DNA of 64,000 nt from Pseudohongiella sp. GTDB taxonomy: Bacteria > Pseudomonadota > Gammaproteobacteria > Pseudomonadales > Pseudohongiellaceae. The notes beneath the pieces were generated by a model. It worked only from the letters and a program-made list of their open reading frames with translations, was not told the origin of the DNA and made no database searches. Location: assembly GCF_011050365.1 (NCBI RefSeq), contig NZ_DRFV01000001.1:248001-312000 (forward strand). The letters are read 5' to 3'. A program made the position numbers and the translations under genes. Below are positions 44,227 through 52,754 of this stretch, in pieces. Each line of letters opens with the position of its first letter. Position 1 is the stretch's first letter.

Positions 44227-46799
44227 CTGATCAGACTGCAAAACTTTTTGAAGAATTGGTGGAGCTCAATTACCAGCTCTACAACAGCTTGTTTCTTACT
44301 CTGCCGCTGGATGCCGTGGAACAGACCGGCACCTTGTTGCCACTGTTGGTAGAAAGCTGTGAGAGAGGGCTGGCCGATGGCAATGATCCGCGGCAGATCA
44401 TTGGTGATTTTTTCGATAAGCATCGCGCACACTTTTCCCAGGATGAACAGGTGCAGTTCCTGTTCAAAATTATCCAGTACGTAGAGCGCCAGGTCGTCCT
44501 GGTTGATGCGCTGGAAGATGCCGCTTACAGCCGCATACATCAGATCGAAAACAAAAGCTCGCTGTTAAGACTGACCGAGCGCGCAGAAGACGACGGTCGC
44601 ACCGAAAAGCTGGCACACTTGCTGAAGAATTTTGGCGTTCGGGTCGTGCTCACGGCCCACCCGACGCAGTTCTATCCCGGACAGGTGCTGGCCATTATTT
44701 CTGACCTCAGTGATGCCATCGGCGGTGCGCGGATCGGCGAGGTACGTGACCTGTTGCAGCAACTTGGCAACACACCGTTCTTCAAGAAACAGAAACCGAC
44801 GCCCTATGACGAGGCCGTATTGCTGACCTGGTATCTGGGCAATATTCTGTATCCGGCCATTGGTGATATCGTCGATCCATTGGCTGCCCGTTACCCGGAT
44901 TCAGTGAACAACAACAGTGAGCTTATCAGTATCGGCTTCTGGCCAGGCGGAGATCGCGATGGCAACCCGTTCGTCACCACTGAGACAACCCTGCGGGTTG
45001 CTGCCCGTCTGCGTCGCGCAATTCTGCAGTGCTACCATCAGGATTTGCGCGCACTTAAACGACGTCTGAGTTTTGACGGCGTCTACGATCTGCTCGATCG
45101 CCTGGACAAGGGCATTCGTGATGAGCTGGTTGAAAAAGATGACCGCGAAGATATTACGCTGGCCGGCATTTTTGCTGCGCTGGATGAGGCAGAGACGTTG
45201 ATCATCGATCGCTTTCAGTCCATGTACCTGGAGCCGCTGCGTTCATTCCGGCGCAAACTGACACTGTTCGGTTTCCATTTTGCCAGCATTGATATCCGTC
45301 AGGACAGCCGGGTAATCACCGGTGCTTTCAATAATATTATCGATCAGTATCCCGGCGTGCTTCCGGATAATTTTGACGCCCTGTCAGAGCAGGCCCAGGT
45401 TGACGCGCTGATCCAGTGCCGGGTTTCGGAACCGGTGGTCGCCAGCCAGTTTGATGACCCGGTAGTGCGCGATACCATCGACTCGTTCGGGGTGATCCGG
45501 CAAATCCAGACGAGTAACGGTGAGCGTGGCGCCCACCGTTACATCATCAGTAATTGCCGCGGTCCGGTGGATGTGGCCCGCGTGCTGGCGCTGTTCCGGT
45601 TGTGTGGCTGGGGTGATGAAGACATCAGCGTGGATATCGTGCCGCTGTTCGAAACCGTCAACGACCTGCAGCATGGCGGCGAGTCGATGACCAGTCTGTA
45701 TCAGAATCAGCAGTATCAGGCGCACCTGCAAAAAAGACGACAACGCCAGACCGTGATGCTGGGTTTCTCGGACGGAACCAAGGACGGTGGCTACCTGATG
45801 GCCAACTGGGCCATTTACTCGGCCAAGGAAACCATCACAGGGGTATCGCGCGATGCCGGCGTGGAAGTGGTGTTCTTTGACGGTCGCGGTGGTCCGCCCG
45901 CCCGGGGCGGCGGTGATGCCTATCTGTTTTATGCCGCCCACGGCAAGAACATTGAAAGCAATCAGATTCAGATGACTGTGCAGGGCCAGACCATCAGCTC
46001 GCACTATGGCATCAAGGTGGCAGCCAGCCATAACCTGGGTCAACTGATGACGGCCGGCCTGGAGAATAATCTGATCGATCGCGCTGACCGTGAGCTGGAT
46101 GATTTGCAACGAAATCTGATCCGGGACCTGGCTGAGCGCAGTTATGCCAAGTACGAGACATTCAAGCAACATGAGTTGTTCATGCCTTATCTGGAAGAGA
46201 TGAGTGTGCTCAAGTATTACGCGATGGCCAATATTGGCAGCCGCCCGTCCAAACGTGGCGGTACTGGTGCATTAAAATTCGAAGACCTGCGGGCAATACC
46301 CTTTGTCGGCTCATGGAGTCAGTTAAAGCAGAACGTACCCGGTTTTTACGGGCTGGGCACGGCACTCAAGGCACAGGAAGAATTTGGTCGTCTGGATGCC
46401 TGTCTCGACCTGTATCAGCGATCGCGTTTCTTCCGGGCCCTGATTTCCAATAGCATGCAGAGCATGAGTAAAACCAATTTCGAACTAACCCGGTATATGG
46501 AAAAAGATCCCCGCTTTGGCGAGTTCTGGCAGGACATCTATCAGGAATATCTGCTTAGCAAGGAGATGGTACTGAAGGTGGCTGGTCAGGAAGAACTGTT
46601 GCAGGATAATGCCCGTAGCCGGCTCAGTATTCGCTTGCGCGAGCAGGTGGTGTTGCCGCTGTTGACCATCCAGCAGTACGCGCTGATACGTATCCGTGAA
46701 TGTCGTGAAGAGGATGATCAGGCGCGTCTGGCGGTCTATGAGAAAATGGTGGTGCGCACCCTGTTTGGCAACATCAATGCGGCGCGTAATTCGGCCTGA
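44223..46799 (+). CDS. ppc: phosphoenolpyruvate carboxylase
   Basis: The 858-residue enzyme carboxylates phosphoenolpyruvate to oxaloacetate, replenishing the TCA cycle. The catalytic histidine lies in VVLTAHPTQ (H146), and other landmarks are GFWPGGDRDGNPFV, DGRGGPPARGGG and NIGSRPSKRGGTGAL. It is slightly shorter than E. coli Ppc (883). It is translationally coupled to the MFS gene. Biotin is not used. Allosteric behaviour cannot be read from sequence. Confidence 0.96.
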   Translation: MTDQTAKLFEELVELNYQLYNSLFLTLPLDAVEQTGTLLPLLVESCERGLADGNDPRQIIGDFFDKHRAHFSQDEQVQFLFKIIQYVERQVVLVDALEDAAYSRIHQIENKSSLLRLTERAEDDGRTEKLAHLLKNFGVRVVLTAHPTQFYPGQVLAIISDLSDAIGGARIGEVRDLLQQLGNTPFFKKQKPTPYDEAVLLTWYLGNILYPAIGDIVDPLAARYPDSVNNNSELISIGFWPGGDRDGNPFVTTETTLRVAARLRRAILQCYHQDLRALKRRLSFDGVYDLLDRLDKGIRDELVEKDDREDITLAGIFAALDEAETLIIDRFQSMYLEPLRSFRRKLTLFGFHFASIDIRQDSRVITGAFNNIIDQYPGVLPDNFDALSEQAQVDALIQCRVSEPVVASQFDDPVVRDTIDSFGVIRQIQTSNGERGAHRYIISNCRGPVDVARVLALFRLCGWGDEDISVDIVPLFETVNDLQHGGESMTSLYQNQQYQAHLQKRRQRQTVMLGFSDGTKDGGYLMANWAIYSAKETITGVSRDAGVEVVFFDGRGGPPARGGGDAYLFYAAHGKNIESNQIQMTVQGQTISSHYGIKVAASHNLGQLMTAGLENNLIDRADRELDDLQRNLIRDLAERSYAKYETFKQHELFMPYLEEMSVLKYYAMANIGSRPSKRGGTGALKFEDLRAIPFVGSWSQLKQNVPGFYGLGTALKAQEEFGRLDACLDLYQRSRFFRALISNSMQSMSKTNFELTRYMEKDPRFGEFWQDIYQEYLLSKEMVLKVAGQEELLQDNARSRLSIRLREQVVLPLLTIQQYALIRIRECREEDDQARLAVYEKMVVRTLFGNINAARNSA

Positions 46800-46821
46800 T
46801 GAGTGTCCTGACGTAACGCAT

Positions 46822-46950
46822 CGCTCAGGGCTGTTTTTGGCTCCGCTCAGGGCTGTTTTTGGCCACGCTCAGGGCTGTTTCAGGCTCCGCTCAGGGCTGT
46901 TTTCAGGCTCCGCTCAGGGCTGTTTCAACCTCCGCTCAGGGCTGTCCTCA
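46822..46950. repeat. six-copy 22-bp tandem repeat
   Basis: CGCTCAGGGCTGT begins at 46822, 46844, 46866, 46888, 46911 and 46933, giving a period of 22-23 bases. The rest of each unit (mostly TTTNGGCTC) varies by one or two bases. There are no spacers as in CRISPR. The array lies between the convergent ppc and piuC genes, and its last unit reaches the piuC stop codon. Confidence 0.93.
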
Positions 46951-47610
46951 GTCTTCGGCCCACATGCGCAGCAGATTGCTGCGCGTTTTCAACAGCAGTG
47001 CCAACGCTTCGCCCTGACCGGCGGCGCTGCGGAGCTGCGCGATGCTTCGCTCCAGATCGAATAACAGTTCGCGCTGCGCCGGCTCCCGGATCAGGCTGCG
47101 TATCCAGCCTGCCAGCACCAGCCGTTGACCCCGGGTGACCGGCATGACCCGGTGCAGGGTGTTGGATGGATACAGCAGCATGGAGCCGGCGGCCAGTTTA
47201 AACGGGCGCTCAGCCGAAGGCTCGTCGATCACCAGCTCGCCACCGTCGTAAGCGCCGGGCTCATTGAGAAACAGGGTAAACGACAGGTCGGTCCGGTGTC
47301 CGTCGATCAAGGCATCATCAACATGATGACCATAGTGCATGCCCTCATCGTAGCGGCTCAGCAGCATGCGAATAATGCGTTTGGGGCGTGCAGCTGCCTG
47401 TATTAATTCATGACCGGTAATGGCAGCCATGACTTGCTCCAGAGCCTTCTGCACAGGCTCGGCGGCTCGCGCCTGCAGGTTGTGCTTGTGCTGTTTTGCG
47501 TACCACCCGGCAGTGCTGCGCCCGTCGACAAACAGGGTGTCGTCGCTGGCAAGTTGCTGACAGGTCGTGATCAGGGCCGGGGACAGAACGCCAGCGACAG
47601 GTAAAATCAT
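46948..47610 (-). CDS. piuC: Fe(II)/2-oxoglutarate-dependent hydroxylase PiuC
   Basis: The 220-residue PKHD-type oxygenase shows the iron triad HYGHHVDDALIDG (HxD) with a later histidine in YPSNTLHRVMPV and the 2-oxoglutarate arginine in GQRLVLAGWIRS. The length equals PiuC/YbiX. These enzymes are associated with TonB-dependent iron-siderophore uptake. A Fur-like box lies immediately upstream. The gene ends inside the tandem repeat array. Confidence 0.92.
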   Translation of the reverse strand: MILPVAGVLSPALITTCQQLASDDTLFVDGRSTAGWYAKQHKHNLQARAAEPVQKALEQVMAAITGHELIQAAARPKRIIRMLLSRYDEGMHYGHHVDDALIDGHRTDLSFTLFLNEPGAYDGGELVIDEPSAERPFKLAAGSMLLYPSNTLHRVMPVTRGQRLVLAGWIRSLIREPAQRELLFDLERSIAQLRSAAGQGEALALLLKTRSNLLRMWAED

Positions 47611-47623
47611 AATGAATGCAATT

Positions 47624-47642
47624 GAGAATGATTATTGATTAA
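47624..47642. promoter_or_regulatory. Fur-like box
   Basis: Read on the minus strand the core is CAATAATCATTCTCA, which matches 11 of the 14 defined bases of the 7-1-7 Fur consensus TGATAAT-N-ATTATCA. It ends 13 bases before the piuC start and may also affect the divergent lipoprotein gene. Confidence 0.55.
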
Positions 47643-47747
47643 TGTAAGCTGCCATCAGTTTAGTGTGTCGTGTGTCGGAAGGCAATCATGCCATGGTCGG
47701 GCCCGTCACTAATATTCACCTTTTTTTGTTATCGAGGATCTTCTGTC

Positions 47748-48545
47748 ATGGAGTCAAAAAACAAACTCTGGTTGGGTCTGGGTGTCGTCTGTATTGCTGG
47801 CGTCACCATGACATCGTGCGGAAATGAAGATGCGTCAGATATGGCGGACATGGGGCATGACGCCATGACGGCCAGCGAGGGCGGCGAAGGTGGTGAAGGT
47901 GCCAGCAGTGCTGATTCCGTTGCCAGTGACGCTGTTTATCTGGGCCAGCTGGCGTTCATTCGCGGACATCTCAATGTTGGTGTCAACCTGTATCGTGAAG
48001 GCGACGAAGAGGCTTCGGCGACGCACATGAAACACCCGGAAAGTGAAATTTACGCGGCGTTGCAGCCCGCACTGGAGGCGCGTGGTGCCCCCGGTTTTGC
48101 TGATCAGTTAGCGGCTCTGGCCGTGGCAGTGGAAAATGGCCAGCCGCTGGCCGAGGTCGAAACTGCCTATGAGGCCTTGCTGCAGGGCATTACCGCTGCC
48201 GAACAGGCAGTACCGGATCAGCATGCGCGCCTGCTGGGTAACGTGATTGTCGATCTGCTCAGCACGGCTGCAGCCGAATATGACATCGCTGTTGGCGATG
48301 ATCTGGCGCTGGAGAATGCCCATGAGTATCAGGATGCCCTGGGCTTTATCCGCATTGCCTACGATCTGCTGGCGCGGGTGGAAACCATGACGGATGATGC
48401 CTCGACAGTATCAGCGATTCGTGAGCAGCTCGATCTGGTGCGCCCGGCCTGGACTGGCCTGCAGCCACCCCAGCGCCTGCATACCGAGCCGTCCGTGATC
48501 TACGGCGCCGCCAGCCGCGTGGAACTGGCGGTTTCCCGGCTCTGA
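47748..48545 (+). CDS. putative lipoprotein, unknown function
   Basis: The 265-residue product begins with a hydrophobic signal ending TMTSC, a plausible lipobox, then a Met/Asp/Gly/Ser-rich linker. The helical body includes an HMKHPESEIYAALQPALEARG motif. The His/Glu pattern might bind metal, and the divergent Fur-controlled piuC hints at iron, but I do not recognise the family. ATG 47748 follows GAGGA; the longer frame upstream begins before it without support. Confidence 0.72.
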   Translation: MESKNKLWLGLGVVCIAGVTMTSCGNEDASDMADMGHDAMTASEGGEGGEGASSADSVASDAVYLGQLAFIRGHLNVGVNLYREGDEEASATHMKHPESEIYAALQPALEARGAPGFADQLAALAVAVENGQPLAEVETAYEALLQGITAAEQAVPDQHARLLGNVIVDLLSTAAAEYDIAVGDDLALENAHEYQDALGFIRIAYDLLARVETMTDDASTVSAIREQLDLVRPAWTGLQPPQRLHTEPSVIYGAASRVELAVSRL

Positions 48546-48572
48546 ACCATTATCCGTTAGCAAAACCTCTCG

Positions 48573-48600
48573 GCCCGGTCTGCCTTGCGACAGATCGGGC
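48573..48600 (+). terminator. GC-rich hairpin after the lipoprotein gene
   Basis: GCCCGGTCTG (48573-48582) pairs with CAGATCGGGC (48591-48600), with one G-U pair, 28 bases after the stop. The T-run behind it is poor, so terminator activity is uncertain. Confidence 0.5.
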
Positions 48601-48701
48601 GAAAAGCCTGATTTTGCTGCTTTCCTGTGCGTCAGCATTCGCATATTACCCGCAGACAGTAGTATTCTGTGTGCTGATGAAATACGAATCAGGAGAATCC
48701 T

Positions 48702-49361
48702 ATGACCATTCGAATTGGCAGCATTGCGCCGGACTTCACAGCCAAAACCACTGACGGCGAGATCCGCTTTCACGACTGGATCGGTGACAGTTGGGCCATC
48801 CTGTTCTCCCACCCCAAAGACTATACGCCGGTGTGCACCACTGAGCTGGGGTACGCCGCCAAGCTGAAACCGGAGTTTGATAAACGCAACACCAAGGTTA
48901 TCGGTTTGTCTGTCGATCCGGTAGAAAACCACACCGGATGGGCGAAAGATATCGAAGAAACCCAGGGCACCGCGCCCAATTTTCCGATGATTGGTGACAC
49001 CGATCTGAATGTCGCCAAACTGTATGACATGCTGCCTGAGGCGGAGCCGGGGAGTGCCGACGGGCGCTCAGCCGCCGACAATGCCACGGTGCGTTCGGTG
49101 TTTATTATCGGCCCGGACAAAAAAATCAAAGCCTTTCTGGTCTACCCCATGACCAGTGGTCGCAACTTTGACGAGATCCTGCGATTGCTGGACTCCATCC
49201 AATTGACCGCAAAACACACGGTGGCTACCCCGGTTAACTGGAAAAATGGCGAAGATATCATCATTCCGCCGTCGGTCAGCGACGAAGAAGCGCAAAAGAA
49301 ATTCCCTGACGGCTGGAATACGCTGAAACCCTATCTGCGGGTCGCCAGGCAACCGAAGTAA
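48702..49361 (+). CDS. 1-Cys peroxiredoxin (Prx6 type)
   Basis: The 219-residue peroxidase has the peroxidatic cysteine in PKDYTPVCTTELG (C45), with the TxxC geometry. The C-terminal part (FILP-free, NFDEILRLLDSIQLTAKH, then PVNWKNGEDIIIPP) is typical of Prx6. There is no resolving cysteine near the C-terminus. It reduces hydrogen peroxide and alkyl peroxides in the cytoplasm. A five-copy 12-bp repeat begins in its last codons. Confidence 0.94.
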   Translation: MTIRIGSIAPDFTAKTTDGEIRFHDWIGDSWAILFSHPKDYTPVCTTELGYAAKLKPEFDKRNTKVIGLSVDPVENHTGWAKDIEETQGTAPNFPMIGDTDLNVAKLYDMLPEAEPGSADGRSAADNATVRSVFIIGPDKKIKAFLVYPMTSGRNFDEILRLLDSIQLTAKHTVATPVNWKNGEDIIIPPSVSDEEAQKKFPDGWNTLKPYLRVARQPK

Positions 49362-49417
49362 CAATCGTAGTACCAATTAAAGTACCAACCAAAGTACCAA
49401 TCGACGTAACAATGTGC
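49358..49417. repeat. five-copy 12-bp tandem repeat
   Basis: Units start at 49358, 49370, 49382, 49394 and 49406: GTAACAATCGTA, GTACCAATTAAA, GTACCAACCAAA, GTACCAATCGAC and GTAACAATGTGC. The shared core is GTAMCAAY. The first unit contains the peroxiredoxin stop codon, and the last is 40 bases before the next gene's ATG. Confidence 0.85.
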
Positions 49418-49456
49418 GCATCACCCCAGAATAACAAATCACCGAGGAGAGGCATC

Positions 49457-50104
49457 ATGAAAAAGGCAATTTCAGTAGCGTTGACAACACTGGCGCTGGG
49501 TATATCGGGTGCCAGCATGGCACAGGACAACAGTCTGAGCTTTTTTATCACCAGTGCCGGGACCGGTAACGGTGCCAATCTGGGTGGTCTGGCTGGCGCA
49601 GACATGCACTGCGCGATACTGGCGCAGGCCGCTGGCGTAACCGGCAAAACCTGGGCCGCGTATCTGAGTACGCAGGCGCGCAATGGCATGCCGGCAGTCA
49701 ATGCACGTGACCGCATCGGTACCGGGCCGTGGTTCAACGCCAACGGTGTGCAGGTGGCTGCCAACGTAGCCGACCTGCACAGTGACAGCAATGAACTGAA
49801 CAAGGAAAATTCGCTGACCGAATCCGGAGAAATGGTTAACGGTCGGGGAGACAGTCCCAACCAGCATGACATTCTGACCGGCACCAATGCCGACGGCACC
49901 GCTTTCACCGACGACGCCGATCACACCTGCAGTAACTGGACCAGCAACACGGAAGGCAGTGCCCAGGTAGGGCACCATGATCGCCAGGGTGGCGGCGCCG
50001 ATCCGACATCGTGGAACAGCGCCCATGGTTCACGTGGCTGCAGTCTGCAGGATTTGCAGGGCAGTGGTGGTAATGGTTATTTCTACTGCTTTGCTACCGA
50101 TTGA
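49457..50104 (+). CDS. secreted protein, unknown (lectin-like)
   Basis: The 215-residue protein has a Sec signal peptide (cleavage near SMA-QD). The mature part begins SLSFFITSAGTGNGANLGGLAGADMHC and contains four cysteines (DMHC, DHTC, SRGC, FYC) that could form two disulfides, with many Gly/Asn/Asp/Thr residues. Proteins with this FFITSAGTG start are sometimes annotated as lectins, but I cannot verify the fold. GAGAGG precedes the ATG. Confidence 0.7.
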   Translation: MKKAISVALTTLALGISGASMAQDNSLSFFITSAGTGNGANLGGLAGADMHCAILAQAAGVTGKTWAAYLSTQARNGMPAVNARDRIGTGPWFNANGVQVAANVADLHSDSNELNKENSLTESGEMVNGRGDSPNQHDILTGTNADGTAFTDDADHTCSNWTSNTEGSAQVGHHDRQGGGADPTSWNSAHGSRGCSLQDLQGSGGNGYFYCFATD

Positions 50105-50128
50105 CAGCGTGACAGTGAGAGGTCAGTC

Positions 50129-50224
50129 ATGTCTTTATTCAAAGACACGACTGCCGTGCTGCGGCACTGGCGCAGAACGGTAACCGATTGCTGGCCGAAA
50201 ACATTGAAACCTTATGATGGTTGA
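50129..50224 (+). CDS. possible 31-residue small protein
   Basis: An ATG at 50129 lies 6 bases after GAGAGG and opens a 31-codon frame (starting MSLFKDTTAVLRHW) with three Trp/Arg-rich clusters. It occupies part of the otherwise gene-free 300 bases between two exported proteins. The ribosome binding site is good, but there is no homology argument, so it may be chance. Confidence 0.25.
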   Translation: MSLFKDTTAVLRHWRRTVTDCWPKTLKPYDG

Positions 50225-50406
50225 CGTGGTAGAGTGTTCCACGATTCCCATCAGTGACAGTGACGTCTGGCGCACGATGGTGCTTCCAGGTGACCGGACA
50301 GCGTCTTCAGATGCTGTGTTCGTTACTGCACAGAGCAGATATGGTTGGACCAACCAGTCTGCAAACATTTAAAAAGCATCATATTCTAAACATGGAAATT
50401 GACAAT

Positions 50407-50862
50407 ATGCGTATACTCAAACTCTCTCTCTCTGCCGTGCTGGCGCTTTTCATTCTGGGTGCCTGCTCGCCGCAGGAAACGGCAAATGCTGTTAACGGTG
50501 CGGATAATTCATCGCAGCCGGAGCCGGTCTGCACTTCATGTGGCGTGATTCGCGCCGTCAATCCGATCACACAGCAGGGTGACTCCAGCGGCGCAGGTGC
50601 GGTCATCGGTGCCATTGTTGGTGGCGTGGCCGGCAATCAGGTCGGTGGTGGCTCGGGGCAGGATATTGCAACTGCCGCAGGCGCCGTTGGTGGTGCATTT
50701 CTGGGCAACACGATTGAGCGGAACCGCGGGTCATCGACGTATTATGAAGTGGTCATCGATATGGAAACGGGCGGTCAACAGGTTATCAATGTCCCTGATG
50801 CGACCGGTATCAGCGCGGGCGTGCCCGTGCGTGTACAGGGCGGCGTTATCACCATTCGATAA
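50407..50862 (+). CDS. glycine-zipper 2TM-domain lipoprotein
   Basis: The product has about 151 residues with a lipoprotein signal ending FILGACSPQ (LGAC lipobox). A glycine-zipper hairpin follows (GAGAVIGAIVGGVAGNQVGGGS and AGAVGGAFLGNTIE) as in SlyB/Rick_17kDa_Anti proteins. It ends in a small beta-rich domain (YEVVIDMETGGQQVINVP, VPVRVQGGVITI). It is expected in the outer membrane. ATG 50392 is an alternative start five codons upstream. Confidence 0.82.
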   Translation: MRILKLSLSAVLALFILGACSPQETANAVNGADNSSQPEPVCTSCGVIRAVNPITQQGDSSGAGAVIGAIVGGVAGNQVGGGSGQDIATAAGAVGGAFLGNTIERNRGSSTYYEVVIDMETGGQQVINVPDATGISAGVPVRVQGGVITIR

Positions 50863-50921
50863 ATATTAGGGCCAGTTGCCGGGCCGCCATGTGGATTGCC
50901 GCGTAGCGCCCCGGCAGATTC

Positions 50922-52115
50922 CTACAGCATCTCTATCGCTACCGCCACTGCCTCACCTCCGCCAATACACAGACTGGCGATGCCGCGAGTCTTGCCCAGC
51001 TTTTTCAGGGCGTACATCAACGTCACGATAATGCGGGTGCCAGAGGCGCCCACCGGGTGCCCCAGCGCACAGGCTCCGCCATGGATGTTGACCTTGCTGT
51101 GATCCAGGCCCAGCTCGCGCATCGCCAGCATGGGCACCATGGCAAAGGCTTCGTTGATCTCGAACAGGTCAACATCGTTTACTGACCAGCCGGTTTTTGC
51201 CAATACTTTTTCAATGGCGCCGATCGGTGCCACGGTGAATTCACTGGGATGGCGGGCGTGGCTGGCCTGGGCCAGCACGCGCGCCATGGGCTTCAGGCCT
51301 TTTTCCTGAGCAACGCTTTCGCGCATCAAAACCACGGCAGCCGCACCATCCGATATGGATGAAGAATTGGCAGCGGTGATCGTGCCATCAGCAGAAAACG
51401 CCGGGCGCAGGGTTGGAATCTTGTCCGGGTTGGCTTTACCCGGCTGTTCATCGTGACTCACCGTGGTGTCGGTGCGACCAACTTTAACATCGATGCTAAC
51501 GGACTCATTGTCGAACGAGCCTTCGTTGATGGCGGTTTGCGCGCGTTTCAGCGACTCTATGGCGTAGTTGTCCATGTCTTCCCGGGTCAGGCCGTGTTTG
51601 TCGGCGGTTTCCTGCGCGAAGCTGCCCATCAGGCGGCCGGTGTAGGCATCTTCCAGGCCGTCCAGGAACATGTGGTCTTTCAGTTCGCCATGGCCCAGGC
51701 GCAAACCGCTGCGGCCCTTGGGAATCAGATAAGGCGCCTGCGTCATGTTTTCAATACCGCCGGCGAGCACCGTGTCGGCGTGGCCTGCCAGAATCTGATC
51801 CATACCCATCATCACCGTTTTCATGCCCGAGCCACACATCTTGTTGACGGTGGTGCACGGCGTTGTCACGGCCAGGCCTGCGCCCAGTGCCACCTGGCGG
51901 GCGGGGGCCTGCCCCAGCCCGGCGGGCAGCACGCAGCCCATCAGGACATCATCAACGGCGGTGTCGTGCGTTGCCGGATCGAGGCCTGCGCGCTTCAGCG
52001 CTGCACTGGCAGCAGCGACGCCCAGTGCCGGGGCGGTGACCGATGAAAACAGGCCCTGAAAACCGCCAATAGGCGTGCGGGCACCGCCGAGGATGACAAC
52101 TGAATCTTTGCTCAT
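50922..52115 (-). CDS. acetyl-CoA C-acetyltransferase (thiolase)
   Basis: The 397-residue thiolase shows the reactive cysteine in VNKMCGSGMKTV, the histidine in GGACALGHPVGASGTR and the second cysteine in IASLCIGGGEAVA. This resembles biosynthetic-type acetoacetyl-CoA thiolases (AtoB/PhaA). It lies 24 bases after the MerR regulator on the same strand and is probably in its operon. Divergently, IcmF is encoded, so the cluster links short-chain acyl-CoA interconversions. Confidence 0.93.
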   Translation of the reverse strand: MSKDSVVILGGARTPIGGFQGLFSSVTAPALGVAAASAALKRAGLDPATHDTAVDDVLMGCVLPAGLGQAPARQVALGAGLAVTTPCTTVNKMCGSGMKTVMMGMDQILAGHADTVLAGGIENMTQAPYLIPKGRSGLRLGHGELKDHMFLDGLEDAYTGRLMGSFAQETADKHGLTREDMDNYAIESLKRAQTAINEGSFDNESVSIDVKVGRTDTTVSHDEQPGKANPDKIPTLRPAFSADGTITAANSSSISDGAAAVVLMRESVAQEKGLKPMARVLAQASHARHPSEFTVAPIGAIEKVLAKTGWSVNDVDLFEINEAFAMVPMLAMRELGLDHSKVNIHGGACALGHPVGASGTRIIVTLMYALKKLGKTRGIASLCIGGGEAVAVAIEML

Positions 52116-52139
52116 GGAAAATCCTTGAAATAACGGGTG

Positions 52140-52595
52140 TTAATGATTATTGCGCATCTGGGTCAGACGATGCTTGCACTGAGCTTCAAATTCCTTAATC
52201 TCATGCAGGCTCAACTGTATGTCTTCCAGTTGCTGTTTGAGTATCTGTTTGCGCTCGCCAATTTTGTCCAGCACATGACGCAGCTGCGCCAGTTCGCCGG
52301 TTGCGGAATCATACAGATCAAACATTTCGCCAATTTCATCCAGCGAGAACCCCAGCCGTTTGCCGCGCAGGATGAGTTTGAGCCGGGTATGGTCGCGCTG
52401 GCTGTACAACCGGTTGCGGCCTTCGCGCTCTGGCGTGAGCAAACCCTCGCTTTCGTAAAACCGGATGGCACGGGTGGTGATATCGAATTCTTTCGCCAAC
52501 TGGGAGATGGTGTAGGTTTTCAGGCCGTCATCAAGTGGATCCAGAGCATTGCTGCGCAAAAAGCTGGCGCTGAGCGCCCGGGTAGTATCCGGCAT
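52140..52595 (-). CDS. MerR-family regulator (LiuR-like)
   Basis: The 151-residue protein has an N-terminal winged helix-turn-helix (TYTISQLAKEFDITTRAIRFYESEGLLTPE begins at about residue 27), a long dimerisation helix (residues 95-150) and no metal-binding cysteines. This form matches LiuR, the regulator of branched-chain amino acid and acyl-CoA catabolism in gammaproteobacteria. A perfect inverted repeat lies in the divergent region with icmF. Confidence 0.88.
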   Translation of the reverse strand: MPDTTRALSASFLRSNALDPLDDGLKTYTISQLAKEFDITTRAIRFYESEGLLTPEREGRNRLYSQRDHTRLKLILRGKRLGFSLDEIGEMFDLYDSATGELAQLRHVLDKIGERKQILKQQLEDIQLSLHEIKEFEAQCKHRLTQMRNNH

Positions 52596-52614
52596 GGTGA
52601 AGTAAATTCCTTGA

Positions 52615-52636
52615 TTGACGTTAACGTAAACGTCAA
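52615..52636. promoter_or_regulatory. MerR/LiuR-like operator
   Basis: TTGACGTT (52615-52622) and AACGTCAA (52629-52636) are perfect inverted arms around AACGTA, 20 bases before the merR start and 119 bases before icmF. The layout and sequence fit the operators of LiuR-type regulators. Confidence 0.7.
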
Positions 52637-52754
52637 TATAATAAATGACCTTGGTTCACAGGACAACTGCCGTCATGGTTGGCAGCTGACACTGCTACCG
52701 GCAGTAAGCACATAATTACAAGCAGGCTCGTCCCGGGCCGACAGGAGCCGCATC

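Noticed and set aside
46822-46950. CRISPR array
   Set aside because: The 22-bp units are contiguous with no unique spacers, the repeats are imperfect, and there are no cas genes in the window.
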